The position numbers and the translations under genes are program-made. A stretch of 14,090 nt of DNA, taken from Desulfobulbaceae bacterium. Lineage in GTDB: Bacteria > Desulfobacterota > Desulfobulbia > Desulfobulbales > UBA5123. Every line of letters begins with the position of its first letter. The first letter of the stretch is position 1. The stretch covers positions 1 to 14,090 of the forward strand of contig JAOUHH010000038.1 in NCBI GenBank assembly GCA_029865195.1. The letters are read 5' to 3'. The notes under the pieces are model-generated. The model was not told the DNA's origin. It did no database searches and was given only the letters and a program-made list of their open reading frames with translations. Shown here one piece after another: positions 1 to 10,800 of the stretch.

Positions 1-2
1 GG

Positions 3-575
3 GATGGTAATCCGGAAACGGCCGACAGCGGCTGGTACCGTTTTTTAAGTGCCCCTGCCAACCATGGCGGCATGGGCGGCGCGCCGGTGGCCGGCGTCGA
101 GGATGACGATTGGGAGTATACCGCCGGCGCCAATGACCACAATATTTACTACAAGGGTACCGGGTCTGATTTTGAAGCGCCGCAATCCGTCGGCAAGTTT
201 TGTGCCGGTTGCCATGCGGCCTTTCATTCGCCGGGTTTTGCGGGGGTGTGGGAGGATAACGGCGGCGGCACCGATCCGTGGCTCAGGCATCCGACCGATT
301 ATGCGATTCCCAGTTCAGGGGAGTATGCGGCGGTTGTCGGCACGGCGTACGATCCGTTGGTGCCGGTGGGCAAGCCCGTTCCCCTCGCCGCCCCGGAGGA
401 TCTTTCGGTTGTCAAGGCCGGCGATGTGGTGATGTGCCTGTCCTGCCACCGGGCGCACGGCAGTCCTTATCCGCACATGCTCAGATGGAACAGCGACACC
501 ATCAGAACAGGCGCCACGGGGGCCGCGGTTGGGACCGGCTGCTTCAAGTGTCATTCCGCGAAGGATGGTGCGTGA
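3..575 (+). CDS. Multihaem c-type cytochrome, C-terminal part (doubled-CxxCH type)
   Basis: The frame is open from the first bases of the window with no credible start, so the N-terminus lies upstream. The visible 190 residues hold three haem c attachment motifs: CAGCH (codons from 201), CLSCH (from 435) and CFKCH (from 540). The sequence around the second site, CLSCHRAHGSPYP, and the short tail after the third, CFKCHSAKDGA, are in the style of doubled-CxxCH cytochromes of Geobacter-like bacteria. That comparison is from memory, not a search. Proteins of this kind are exported, receive covalent haem in the periplasm and carry electrons in respiratory or extracellular chains. An internal ATG at 72 is in frame but is not a likely start, because the frame and the cytochrome-like sequence continue upstream. 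It is the first visible member of the operon and ends 45 bases before the next gene. Total haem number and cell location cannot be told from this fragment. Confidence 0.88.
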   Translation, partial: DGNPETADSGWYRFLSAPANHGGMGGAPVAGVEDDDWEYTAGANDHNIYYKGTGSDFEAPQSVGKFCAGCHAAFHSPGFAGVWEDNGGGTDPWLRHPTDYAIPSSGEYAAVVGTAYDPLVPVGKPVPLAAPEDLSVVKAGDVVMCLSCHRAHGSPYPHMLRWNSDTIRTGATGAAVGTGCFKCHSAKDGA

Positions 576-606
576 GTTGTGAACAACAACATGCCGCATG
601 GACAAC

Positions 607-617
607 AAGAGGCGGGG
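607..617 (+). promoter_or_regulatory. Ribosome binding site deciding the start of the NHL gene
   Basis: AAGAGGCGGGG lies just before the ATG at 621, with GAGG at 609-612 leaving 8 bases to the start. The upstream in-frame GTG at 579 and ATG at 591 lack a comparably placed site and would put 10-14 polar residues ahead of a normal signal peptide. The ATG at 621 is therefore preferred. Confidence 0.6.
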
Positions 618-620
618 AAG

Positions 621-3600
621 ATGAAGCATAGAACAGGATTAGTCCTTGTTGCTGTCATCGGTTTCTTCTGCTCGGTTTGGGCGAACGGCGGTGTGCTGCA
701 CGCTGCGACGATGCCGGCCTATACGTGGTTACGTGCCATCTCGACGGCATCGCCGGCGTCCGTGGCGCTGGACCGGGATGACAAGGTCTATGTCGCCGAT
801 TCGGTCAGAAATTCGGTTACCGTCTACAGCAGTACCGGGGCAACCCTTGGGGAAATTACCGGTCTCGGCAGGCCGATCAGCGTTGCGGTCGACGCCAATG
901 GTCGGATTTATGTCGGTAATGATGCGACTGACAACGTCAAGGTCTTCGGCCCTGACCTGAATCTTCTCTTCAGCCTCGGGCAAGGGGACGGCGAGGTTGC
1001 GAAACCTGCCTGTATCGCTGTTGACGGCTTGGGTTCGGTCTATGTTGTCGATAATGCCGCCGACAAGGTGAAGGTTTACAGCCCGTCCGGGGCTTTGCGG
1101 TTTACCTTTGGCGGCTCCGGGAGTACCAACGGGCTTTTCCATTCCCCCATGGGGGTGGCCGTCAACGAGGTCACCCAGGAGATCCTGGTGGTCGACCGGC
1201 AGGTGATAACCGCCGGTGGTGGTCTCAGCGAGGGTGGCCGGGTCCAGATTTTCAACATGAACGGAGTGTACAAGTCGAGTTTCGGCAAGCCTTCCGGCAC
1301 GTATTTGACCTATGCCAGCAATGCCGGCGAAATGAAAGATCAAGGCATGCTGGCGAAGCCGATGGGCCTGACGGTCGACAGGCTGGGCCGAATCTATGTC
1401 ACGGACACCTATTATAATATCGTGCAGGTGTATGACGACGTCGGTGCGCATCTCGGGATCATCGCCAACGCGACCAATCCTCTGCGCACCCCGGTGGCGG
1501 TGGCAGTGAGTCCGGTCTCGGACCGGCTGTATGTCGCTTCGTTGTCCGGGGGCGATGTTGCCGTATTCGGCTCGGGCGGCGGGCATACGATAACCGCTAC
1601 CGCCAGTGCGGGCGGGGTCATCTCACCGGCCGGCTCCATCGGCGTCGAGCATGGCGAGAGGGTCGTTTTTTCATTGGCGGCGGATACCGGGTGTCATCTG
1701 GTGCGGGTGACGGTTGACGGGGTTGCCCAAGACCTCGTGTTGCCGGAAATTGAGCTGATTGCCCTGGCCGATCATGTGGTGCAGGCCGAGTTTGCGCCGG
1801 ACAACTTTTCTTTTGCGGAACTTCCCAACAGTAACGGCGATGTGACCTTTTCCGCGGGTGCTTCGGTACCTTTCGGCACAACGCAGACCGTCACCGTGAC
1901 CCCCAAATCCGGCTATCACCTGGTGGATCTGTTTGTTGACGGCGTTTCGGTCTGGGGGCAGGTCGTCGGCAACAGCTATACCTTTACCAATGTAACGGCC
2001 GCGCATACGGTCGCGCCGGTTTTTGCCGCCGATCCGGACGTTGTTCTCAATATTCTGAAGGCCGCTAACTATCGGGAAGGGGACGTTTTCACCTACCCCA
2101 TTCTAGCCGACGGCGGCGAGGAGGTCTTCCGGGTAACGGGGGGTACCTCCGGCGTTTTCAACTGGTTTGTGTTTGATGCCGCGGGGAACCCCGTCTGGTG
2201 GTATTACGCCACCGGCAATACCTTCACGGTGCCGATTGATGAGTTGTTTGCCCATGGCGCCGGCGTGTATACGGTGGAGGTTGAGGATCGCTACGACCCG
2301 GATCTCGCCCCGGCGTTCCTGCATGTTCGGGTGCCGATGCGGATCAGCCCGAAGTTTGCCAACCATGCGGATACCGACGGCAGCGTGGAATATTCGGTAA
2401 CCGGCGCGGACGGTGTTTTTGCCTGGACGTTGCTCAACGAGGATGGGCAAGTCATCTCTGCCCCGGTTTTCGGTACGCTCGGCGGGAGCAGTACAGCGGT
2501 CAATATCCTCACCCTGACCCCGGGGCTTGCCGGCGTCACCTCTTTCCAGGTTCGGGCGCAAATCGCCGATCCGGTGCTGGCTGCGGCCGGACTCGACTCG
2601 GTTATAGCCGGGCCGCAGGTGGTGATGCCGATGCGGCAACTTGCCGTGCAGGTCAAGACTGGCACATCCGCATTGACGGGCGCTGTCGTCACCGCGGTGC
2701 ATGATCAATCGTGTTCGGCGGTTGCAAATGCGAGCGGCACCGCAACCCTGCCGGCCTTGGCCGCCACCGGCGCGACGTATGCGTTTTCGGTACGGAAGCA
2801 GGGGTATCTGCCGGTTGTCGTGGCAACCGATGACCTCTATGCCCCGCTTGTCGTAACGCTGGATGCCATCGCCAGTCCGGCGGTGATTTCCGGTTCGGTG
2901 ACCCCTGCCGGGCCCGAAACCAGGGTCATGCTCCTGCGCGCCGACGATACCGCCGTCCTTGACAGCCGCGGAAACCAGGTGCAGGTACTGGCGGACCCGG
3001 CAAGCGGGGCCTATTCACTTGCTTTCGACACAATCGTCGCCGGTGGCGGGCCTTACCAGATCGCGGCGAGCCGTCCGGGCTACATTTATGATCTGGCTGA
3101 AAACGAGGGTGTTATCGCCGCCGCTGCCGGCGAGAGCGGTAAGGATATAGTGCTGCATGCGGTGACGCGGCTTGCCGTGGTGGACGATGGGGCGTCGCCG
3201 GTGGTGACCTTCTCGATTACCGCGGATCCTGCTTTTAACGGCACCGCTGGCGAAATACAGGCCTTTGCCGGCACTTCTGCGGCCGCAAGCGAGGTGACTG
3301 CGTCGCTGGTTTCCGCTGGTGGCGGTTCCCTCTATACCTATTCGATTCCGTCCCCGGCGGCCGGGGAGGTTGCCGATATTTTTGTCCGTGGCGATACCGG
3401 CGCGGCCCGTACCGCGGCAAGCGGCTATTTTGCCACCTTGGGGTATGAATATCTGCTCGGATTGAATGCACCCGAGGCAAGTTTGATTACCACCCCTCAT
3501 CGCGGCGGGGTTGCCGTAACGACTACGACCTCGGGCAATTCGGCGGTTGCCGTTCCCGCCGGCGGGGTCGCCGGGGATATCGTTTCTGCCGCGACGCTGG

Positions 3601-4046
3601 TGATGACCGAGGCCGACCCGCAAGCGGCCGGCATTGCGATTGTTTCTTGTTCGGAGATCGTCGATCTGGCATTGACCAATACCGCCACCGGTGAGGAGTT
3701 CGGCGACGACACGATCCGTAAGGTATACGTCACCCTGAAATTTGACCGGGGCAAGGTCGCGGACGGGGATTTCGAATCCGGGATGGTGATGATTTGTGCC
3801 GCGGACAAGATTGCCAACCTGCGGGCCGGGAGTGCGACCGTGGTGCCGGTAAACCGGATTGTCAAGCCGGTCAACTATGGCGCCGGCAAGGTAACCTTCT
3901 GGGCAGATCGGTTGGGTGCGTTCGGCGTTGGCGGCGCCCGCGGCGGCACTGCCGATCTGGTCGGCGCAGATCCGGCCATTCGCTTTATCGGTTCGTCCCG
4001 CGGCTGGAGCGACAGCGGGCCGGATGATTTCTGGATAGGGAAGTAA
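621..4046 (+). CDS. Secreted NHL-repeat beta-propeller protein with InlB-B-like and Ig-like domains
   Basis: 1141 residues from the preferred ATG; a longer frame could begin at GTG 579. Residues 1-28 form a Sec signal peptide (KHR, a hydrophobic stretch, then LHA before AT). Residues ~40-320 contain about six NHL units, each with the pattern P-x-x-V/I-A-V-D...G-x-I/V-Y-V-x-D...V-x-V-F/Y, expected to fold as a six-bladed propeller. Residues ~322-394 and ~396-470 are two repeats of the Bacterial_repeat/InlB-B type (SGYHLV.LFVDGV, then a VTAAHTV-like end). Beyond ~470 come beta-rich Ig-like segments, two stretches resembling carboxypeptidase-regulatory folds (~673-750 and ~752-847), and a C-terminal region with VTFWADRLGAFGVGG, a form common at the ends of large secreted bacterial proteins. 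There is no CxxCH; TGCH at residue ~357 lacks the first cysteine. No membrane anchor is visible. NHL propellers usually bind proteins or other ligands, so a scaffold or docking role beside the cytochromes is plausible but unproven. The flanking genes are close on both sides. Confidence 0.85.
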   Translation: MKHRTGLVLVAVIGFFCSVWANGGVLHAATMPAYTWLRAISTASPASVALDRDDKVYVADSVRNSVTVYSSTGATLGEITGLGRPISVAVDANGRIYVGNDATDNVKVFGPDLNLLFSLGQGDGEVAKPACIAVDGLGSVYVVDNAADKVKVYSPSGALRFTFGGSGSTNGLFHSPMGVAVNEVTQEILVVDRQVITAGGGLSEGGRVQIFNMNGVYKSSFGKPSGTYLTYASNAGEMKDQGMLAKPMGLTVDRLGRIYVTDTYYNIVQVYDDVGAHLGIIANATNPLRTPVAVAVSPVSDRLYVASLSGGDVAVFGSGGGHTITATASAGGVISPAGSIGVEHGERVVFSLAADTGCHLVRVTVDGVAQDLVLPEIELIALADHVVQAEFAPDNFSFAELPNSNGDVTFSAGASVPFGTTQTVTVTPKSGYHLVDLFVDGVSVWGQVVGNSYTFTNVTAAHTVAPVFAADPDVVLNILKAANYREGDVFTYPILADGGEEVFRVTGGTSGVFNWFVFDAAGNPVWWYYATGNTFTVPIDELFAHGAGVYTVEVEDRYDPDLAPAFLHVRVPMRISPKFANHADTDGSVEYSVTGADGVFAWTLLNEDGQVISAPVFGTLGGSSTAVNILTLTPGLAGVTSFQVRAQIADPVLAAAGLDSVIAGPQVVMPMRQLAVQVKTGTSALTGAVVTAVHDQSCSAVANASGTATLPALAATGATYAFSVRKQGYLPVVVATDDLYAPLVVTLDAIASPAVISGSVTPAGPETRVMLLRADDTAVLDSRGNQVQVLADPASGAYSLAFDTIVAGGGPYQIAASRPGYIYDLAENEGVIAAAAGESGKDIVLHAVTRLAVVDDGASPVVTFSITADPAFNGTAGEIQAFAGTSAAASEVTASLVSAGGGSLYTYSIPSPAAGEVADIFVRGDTGAARTAASGYFATLGYEYLLGLNAPEASLITTPHRGGVAVTTTTSGNSAVAVPAGGVAGDIVSAATLVMTEADPQAAGIAIVSCSEIVDLALTNTATGEEFGDDTIRKVYVTLKFDRGKVADGDFESGMVMICAADKIANLRAGSATVVPVNRIVKPVNYGAGKVTFWADRLGAFGVGGARGGTADLVGADPAIRFIGSSRGWSDSGPDDFWIGK

Positions 4047-4071
4047 TTCATTGGGCGAGGCAGACAGCAAG

Positions 4072-4788
4072 ATGCTCTTCGGAAACGCGCGCAAAAAGGT
4101 GCTTGGCCGGCTGGGGTTCCGCCTGCGGCTGGTCGTGTCGCTTGTCTGCCTGGCGCTGCCGCTCTCCGTCTGGGCGGCAACCGTTGAAACCCTGCCGGCT
4201 CAAGATGCGGGGGCGACGGATGCCTCGCGGTTGAGTCCGACCTCGCAACAGCGTCTTGCGGCGCAACTGTTTGAGGATATCTACAACATCTCCGGAGGGA
4301 CGGGAGAAACGATTGTGGCACAAAAGATCGCGTTGTATCGCCAGATTATCGACCAATGTCCAGATGTGCCGCTGGCCGAGGAGAGTTATTGGCATCTGCT
4401 GAAAATCATGATGAAAGACGTTCAGCCGCCCCAAAAGGAAGAGGCCTTGCAGCTGTATGCAACGTTCAACCGCCGCTATCCGGAATCCAGAATGCGGGCG
4501 GTGGTCTCGCAGGAACTGATGAAATGTCTCTATCAACAGGCGGAGTGGGTGGATCTTGACCTCATCGCCACGGCGTGTCTGCAGGTGGCGACACGGAACC
4601 AGGACGGCGCGTCATCGGAACCGGTGACGGTGTTTCTGCATGCGGAGGCGGAATATAATCTCGGGAAGGTGCCGGCGGCGCAAGCAGGGTACGCGGAGAT
4701 TTTACACTATTTCCCCCAGACCCGGATGGCGGAGATTGCACGGGCGCGATTGGCGGCCATCGGCAACAAGGCGCAAGCGGACAACTGA
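4072..4788 (+). CDS. Exported tetratricopeptide-like protein
   Basis: 238 residues from the ATG at 4072. The start is uncertain: an in-frame TTG at 4051 has a purine-rich GGATAGGGAAG 7 bases upstream, while the ATG has GAGG (4057-4060) 11 bases upstream. The N-terminus has an unusually long basic stretch (RKK...R...RLR), then a hydrophobic core LVVSLVCLALPLSVWA with likely cleavage near residue 35. Cys26 lies inside this core and is not in a proper lipobox, so a lipoprotein is unlikely. Three segments share the form (A)xxLYxxxxxxxPxxxxAxxxxxxL, at about residues 87, 129 and 207 (IALYRQIIDQCPDVPLAEES, LYATFNRRYPESRM, YAEILHYFPQTRMAEIARARL). This is the style of the TPR repeats in periplasmic assembly proteins such as BamD/YbgF. 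It probably acts as a periplasmic adaptor or assembly helper for the neighbouring large exported proteins. It ends 14 bases before the giant cytochrome gene, so the two are surely co-transcribed. Exact family not recognised. Confidence 0.78.
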   Translation: MLFGNARKKVLGRLGFRLRLVVSLVCLALPLSVWAATVETLPAQDAGATDASRLSPTSQQRLAAQLFEDIYNISGGTGETIVAQKIALYRQIIDQCPDVPLAEESYWHLLKIMMKDVQPPQKEEALQLYATFNRRYPESRMRAVVSQELMKCLYQQAEWVDLDLIATACLQVATRNQDGASSEPVTVFLHAEAEYNLGKVPAAQAGYAEILHYFPQTRMAEIARARLAAIGNKAQADN

Positions 4789-4802
4789 CAGGGATAACCG
4801 GC

Positions 4803-7800
4803 ATGAAATTTTTACAGAAAACGGTATGGATTGCGGCTTTGGGGCTGCTTGTGCTGGCGGGAGCGGGCCGCGCGGACAAGCGGAATCTGAATTATCCCCA
4901 TAACTCCACCAATTCCATCAACTGTTGGTCTTGTCATTACACCACCGCCTCGGTGCCGACCTGGGTAACCGACCCGGTTACGGATATCGACGACACCCCC
5001 TGGAACAGGTTGTGCTGGAGCTGTCATAACGAGACCGACGCGATCTATGTCGACAATCATTCAAGCCTTGCCACCAACAGCCTGAACTACACCTGGCCCA
5101 CGGCGACGACGGATATGTATGGAACGGCCTCCAGCTCGGTGGAATGCCGGACGTGCCATTTCGTGCATCATCAGTTGCAGGAGCGAACCTTTAACAGCAC
5201 GACCTGGCAGTATGAGTTCAACAGCGCCGGCGCTCTGTTTACCGGGGCGGTATCCGGGATCAGCGCCAGCACGGTGACGGTTGCCGGCGCGGGCTGGACT
5301 GAGAATCAATGGGCCGGTTATATGGTGGTGCCCAATGTCAGCAACGCCTTCGCGCCTGCCACGAGCGGCCAATATCATTCCTATGATTATAAGATTGTCA
5401 GCAACACCTCCGACACCTTGACCGTGGAAGGGCCCGTCGATTTGACCGTCCTTGGCGCGGGAAGCACCATGGCGATATATTACGGCAGACTGGTGCGGTC
5501 GACGATCACGACCCCGAGCAGCGGCGCCAAAACCGTCAAATTCTATGACACCACCGGCACCCACTCCTTTGCCGACGGCGATGCAACCCGTGACGGCGTT
5601 TGCGAGGTTTGTCACACCCTGGTGACGCATTTCCGCAATAATGGCACCGGCTCTCAGCAGCTGCACGAAAATCTTGATGGCAAGGCCGGGACCAAATGTG
5701 TTGAGTGTCACGTGCATACCGCCGGGTTCGGGCATGGCGGCGGCAAGCCCTGCGTCAACTGCCACGGGCATGACACCGGTACCCATTTCGATCCGGACAT
5801 GACCTCGCCATACACGGCCGGGGCCACGGCCAGTGAGGGCACCGGCTCCTCCCACAGCCACTCCACCCACACCGAAACCGACAGTGACGACGCCAAGGGA
5901 CCCGGCATCTATTGCGCGGATTGTCATGATATTACCAAGATACCATATTTCAAATCCGGTACCGATGCCAACGGCGACGGCAATTTCAACCTTGCCGAGA
6001 CCAATGTCTGTGATACCTGCCACAGCAAGAACGGCACCTATAACGGCGTTGACGACCCGACCGTGGGCGCCAAGGCCAACTGGGAAACCGGCATCTACGA
6101 AGCGGACGGGGTCACCCTGCGGGCAGGCAAGGAAAAGTGGTGCGCCACCTGTCATGATGAAAATCCGTCGCAGATTCAGGCTGTAGCCGCGCCCAATGTG
6201 GTCGGCGACGAGGATGGCGCCACCCTGTATGGGCCGGGTTGGGGTTTCTATAAAACCGGGCACGGCTTGCCGAAAACAACGACCTACCCGGCCAGCGGCG
6301 GCTTGACCGCAGGCGCCGGCAAGGAATGCCTCGATTGCCATGATCCTTCCCTCGGCCATATCGATGGCCTCGCCAGATCGTTTGATTGCAGCGATGGCTG
6401 CGACTCCGATGAGTATCGCCAAGGATACCGGCTTAAACTGATCGATAGCCAGAATCCCATGACCCTGCCTCTGGTGCAGGCAGCGGTGCCGCCGGTGGCC
6501 GAGAATTACCGCCTCTGCTTCTCGAACAATGGCTGCCATCTTCCTGAGAAATATCTGCTCACCGGCAATGACTACGGGACGAGTTTCCGGGATGACATCG
6601 GCGAGTCTCCGGACGCGACAAGAGGGCTTACTCCGCCGATCAACGCCCATGAATACCATCTGAACGCGACGAACTTCGGGATTCAGTTCTCAGCCGATTG
6701 GCGTGATCCGCCCGACACCTACAAGAACAGCAATATCACCTGTATTTCCTGCCATAACGTCCACGGCTCTTCGCAACTGGCGATGATTCGCACCGGCGAC
6801 CTGATTGACAAGGGCGATGGCATGGATATGTGGTATCACAAAAACAGCGCCAGCGATCCTTCCGCCACCACCCTGGCCGACAGCGAGGGGACATATTGGA
6901 ATGCCACGTCCTCTGCAAATTTGTGCCACGTCTGCCATGGCGGCAATCTGATCTATCATCGGACCCCGCCGGCCCCCCAGTCGGCGCCGACCCTGGCCTG
7001 GACCGGCGAGGCGAACTATACCGTTGACGGCGTGGAGCCGGAAAGCGCCGTTTCCGGGACGAGCTTCTATTTCCGGGTCAAGTATACCGACGTCAACTAC
7101 GATCTTCCCGAGGTGATCCAGATCTGGGTGGATGAGGATGACAGCGGCACCTACGAGGCGGACGAAAAATACGACCTGCTGGAGGTGGATGCCGGTGACA
7201 GAAACTGCGCCGACGGCAAACTGTACAAAAAGATTCTCCCCGTTACCTACGCCGGCGACGGCGTACTCAACTACAAGTTCTATGCCTCCGACCGCAATGC
7301 CGCCGCCACTGGCGATCCGACCCTGGCTGGTAAATTCATCACCCTCAGCAAGGTCGCGCCGGTGCTCGACTGGACTGGTGAGGATGGCTACAGTTCGGAC
7401 GGTGTCAGCCCCAATACCGCGGTGGGCGGCAGTAATTTTACCTTCCGGGTCAAATACACCGATTCGGCCAATCAGCCGCCATCATCGATTCAGCTCTGGC
7501 TGGACAGAAACGATGTCAGCGGCTACGAGGCCTCGGAAAAGATCAACCTGACAGCGGTGGACCCGGGTGACACCGACTATACCGACGGCAAGCTGTATAC
7601 CACCACCACCGCCATTGCCTATGCCGGCGACGGCGTCTTGAACTATCGTTTTTACGCCCTTGACGCCGAGAGTACACCGGCCACCGGCACCCCGACCACG
7701 GATCGGACGGTGACCGTCAACGCCTCCAACAGCGCGCCGCAGTTGTCGTGGATCTATGCCGAGAACTATGTGCGGGACGGGGTTGACCCCGATACCGGCA

Positions 7801-10800
7801 TCAGCGGCGATACCTTTATCTTTCAGGTCAAGTATATCGACGTCGACAACAATGCGCCCACCGCCATGCAGCTGTGGGTGGATTTGAACGACGACGACGA
7901 TTACGAGGATGGCGGCGAGAAGATCGACATGCTGCCGGTGGACGGAGATGCCGATTACTCCGACGGCAAGCTGTACGTCAAGAGCGTGGTTATCGCCGCG
8001 GCCGGCGACGGCTTGATCAACTACCGCTTCTATGCCTCGGACGGCTCCCTGGCGGCCACCGGCACCCCGACGTATGACAGCCTCGTCACCATCATCATGG
8101 ACGCGGTTACCGTCACCTGCCCCGGGCAAAGCCTGCAAACGGCGATCAACAACGCCAGCAACGGCGACACCATTCTCCTGGCAAACGGCACCTGCACCGA
8201 AACCATTGTCATCGACAACAAGGATCTGACCATCAGGGCGATCAACAAGGGAAGCGCCTTTATCAGCGGCGGCGGCACGGCCGGGCCGGTGGTTAAAATG
8301 CAGAACGGCGCCGATTCGGTGCTTGACGGCGTGACGATTCAAAACGGCGTGGTGCCCTGGGCGGTTTACGGCGGCGGGGTCTCCATCAGCGAATCCTCGC
8401 CGACCATCGCCAATTGCCTTATCGACAACAACACCTCCGGTTATGGCGGCGGCGGCATCTACTTTGTCACCACCACCGGCTCGGTGCTGACCGTTGTCGG
8501 TTCAACGATCTCCAACAACGATGTCCTCAACAGCCGGCCCGGCGGCGGTATATTGATGGAACACGGTGGGGCCGTCGTGATGAGCGGGTCCACGGTCAGC
8601 GGCAATACCGCCGTTGACGGCGGCGGGTTTTATATCAATGACGCCACCGCCTCTTCCACCTCTTCACTGACCGTGAGCGGTTCCACCTTCAGCGGCAATA
8701 TCGTGACCTCCAAGGGGGGTGCCATCTATGCCGCCTCCAACAATGCGACCAGCACGGTTAACCTCATCATTGCCGATACCGACTTTATCGATAATGAATC
8801 GGTGGCCAGCGGCGGCGCCTTGTATTTGATGAACAATGACAGTGTCGGCGCAACGATGACGGCAGAGATCAGTGACAGCACCTTCTCGCTCAACACCTCC
8901 ACCGGCGGTAGCGCCACCGGTGGCGCTCTCTTCAGCCAATCGCTGAACTCGGCGACCATCAGCGGATGCACTTTCAGTGAAAATTCGGCGATCAGCGGCG
9001 GCGGCATCAATGTGTATAACGGCAGCGTGGGCAATGTGCTGACCGTTACCGACACCGTCATCAAGCAGAATTCGGCTTCGAACGGCGGTGGGCTTTATTT
9101 GGGGGGGGACGGCGTTTCTACCTGGAGCCCCACCTTCGATCGTTGTGAGATCCTCGGCAATACGACCACCAATAACGGTGCCGGGGTCTATGCCGTCAAT
9201 TTGGTGCCGGTTGTTTTCAAGAACTGTATCATCGCCGGCAACAAATCCACCGGGCTGAGCGGCGGCGGCTTTTATCTGAACAATTCCCTGGTGAACGCAA
9301 CCATTACCAACTGCACCATCACCGGCAACTACGCGGCCGATACCGACAGCGTGGGCGGCGGCATCTGCGCCGTCAGCAGCGCGGTTGCCACTTTGAAGAA
9401 TACAATTATGTGGGGCAACAAGGCCTATGACCCGACCAACACCGACGAGGTCAGCGGCGTGGCCACGGTCACCGCGAGTTATTCCGATATCGGCCAGACA
9501 GGCTACGAGGGAAATAACAACGTCAATGTCGATCCGATGTTTGTTTCGCCGGTGAGCTACACCTTGGCCCCGTCTGTTGGCGGCAACTATCACCTGCAGG
9601 TTGATTCCCAGGTGGTGGATGCGGGCACGGGTACCGGCGCGCCGCCGGACGATATCGATGGGGAGTTCCGCCCGAGCGGTGCCGGTTACGACATGGGCGC
9701 CGACGAGGTGATCACCGAGATCAACAGCGCGCCGACTCTTTCCTGGACCGGGGAGGCCAATTTCAGCAGCGACGGCGTCAACCCCGATATTGGCGCGGAT
9801 GGCGCCAGTTTTGAGTTCCGGATCAATTATGTCGATGCCGACAACAATCCGCCATCGGCCATCCAGGTGTGGGTGGACAAGAATGACGACGGCGACTATC
9901 TGGACGGCGGCGAAAAGGTTGACCTTGTTGCCGTCGACGGCGGCGACACCACCTATTCCGACGGCAAGCTGTATCACACCGATCCCGCCATCGTTTTGAA
10001 TTATTCCGATAACAACGGTCTCATCTACCGCTTCTATGCCGCCGACGGGACCGCCGTGGCTACCGGCGCGCCGGTTGCCAACAATACGGTGCTGGTCAAC
10101 GACGCGCCGACCCTCTCCTGGCTTGCCGACGCGGGCTATGACAGCACCGACGGGGTGAATCCGGACAGCGGTCTCAGCACCAGCAATTTTGTCTTCAAGA
10201 TCAAGTACACCGACGCCAACAACAACCCGCCCAATGCCATACAGGTGTGGATAGACAAGAACGATGACGGCGATTTCGCCGATCCCGGCGAGATGATCTC
10301 CATGGCCGAGGTGGATCCGAACGACACCAACTATGCCGACGGCAAGGACTACACCAAGACCGTGGCCGTGAGCAAGGTCGGGGTGGTGGCTTCCACCGTT
10401 CTCGAATATCGCTTCTATGCCTCGGACGGCAGTGAGGCCGTCGATGGCGCCCCAACCGGCGATCCGACCAGCGCCACCGCCAACACGGTGACGGTGAACA
10501 ACAACGTGCCGGTGCTTGCCTGGACGGGAGAGGTGAACTTTAGCGCTGATGGCGTCAACCCGGATAGCGCCGTCTTTGACAGCAGTTTTGAATTCAGGGT
10601 CAAGTATACCGACGCCGACAATGAAGCGCCGAGCTCCATCCAGGTTTGGGTGGATAAGAACAATGACCTTTCATATGTGGAGGGTGACGGGGAGTATATC
10701 GATCTGGTCGAGGTCGACGCTGGCGACACCAACTATGCCGACGGCAAGTTGTATCACACCAGCCCGGATATAACCCTCAGCACCACCGGCAATATCAAGT

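Noticed and set aside
579..620. GTG at 579 as the start of the NHL gene
   Set aside because: It gives a polar extension before the signal peptide and lacks a well-placed ribosome binding site. ATG 621 fits better.
1688..1699. TGCH in the NHL protein as a haem site
   Set aside because: No cysteine lies three residues ahead. The sequence belongs to the InlB-B-like repeat (SGYHLV equivalent).
3015..4094. 359-residue reverse open frame crossing the end of the NHL gene
   Set aside because: It overlaps a convincing forward gene over nearly its full length and has no motif of its own.
5061..6659. 532-residue open frame on the reverse strand
   Set aside because: It lies wholly under the haem module, whose CxxCH motifs prove the forward frame. 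Its Gly/Ala/Ile-rich sequence has no recognisable domain, as expected for a GC-rich shadow frame.
8664..9977. 437-residue open frame on the reverse strand
   Set aside because: It is antisense to the beta-helix and repeats and mirrors their repetitive codons. There is no credible product.
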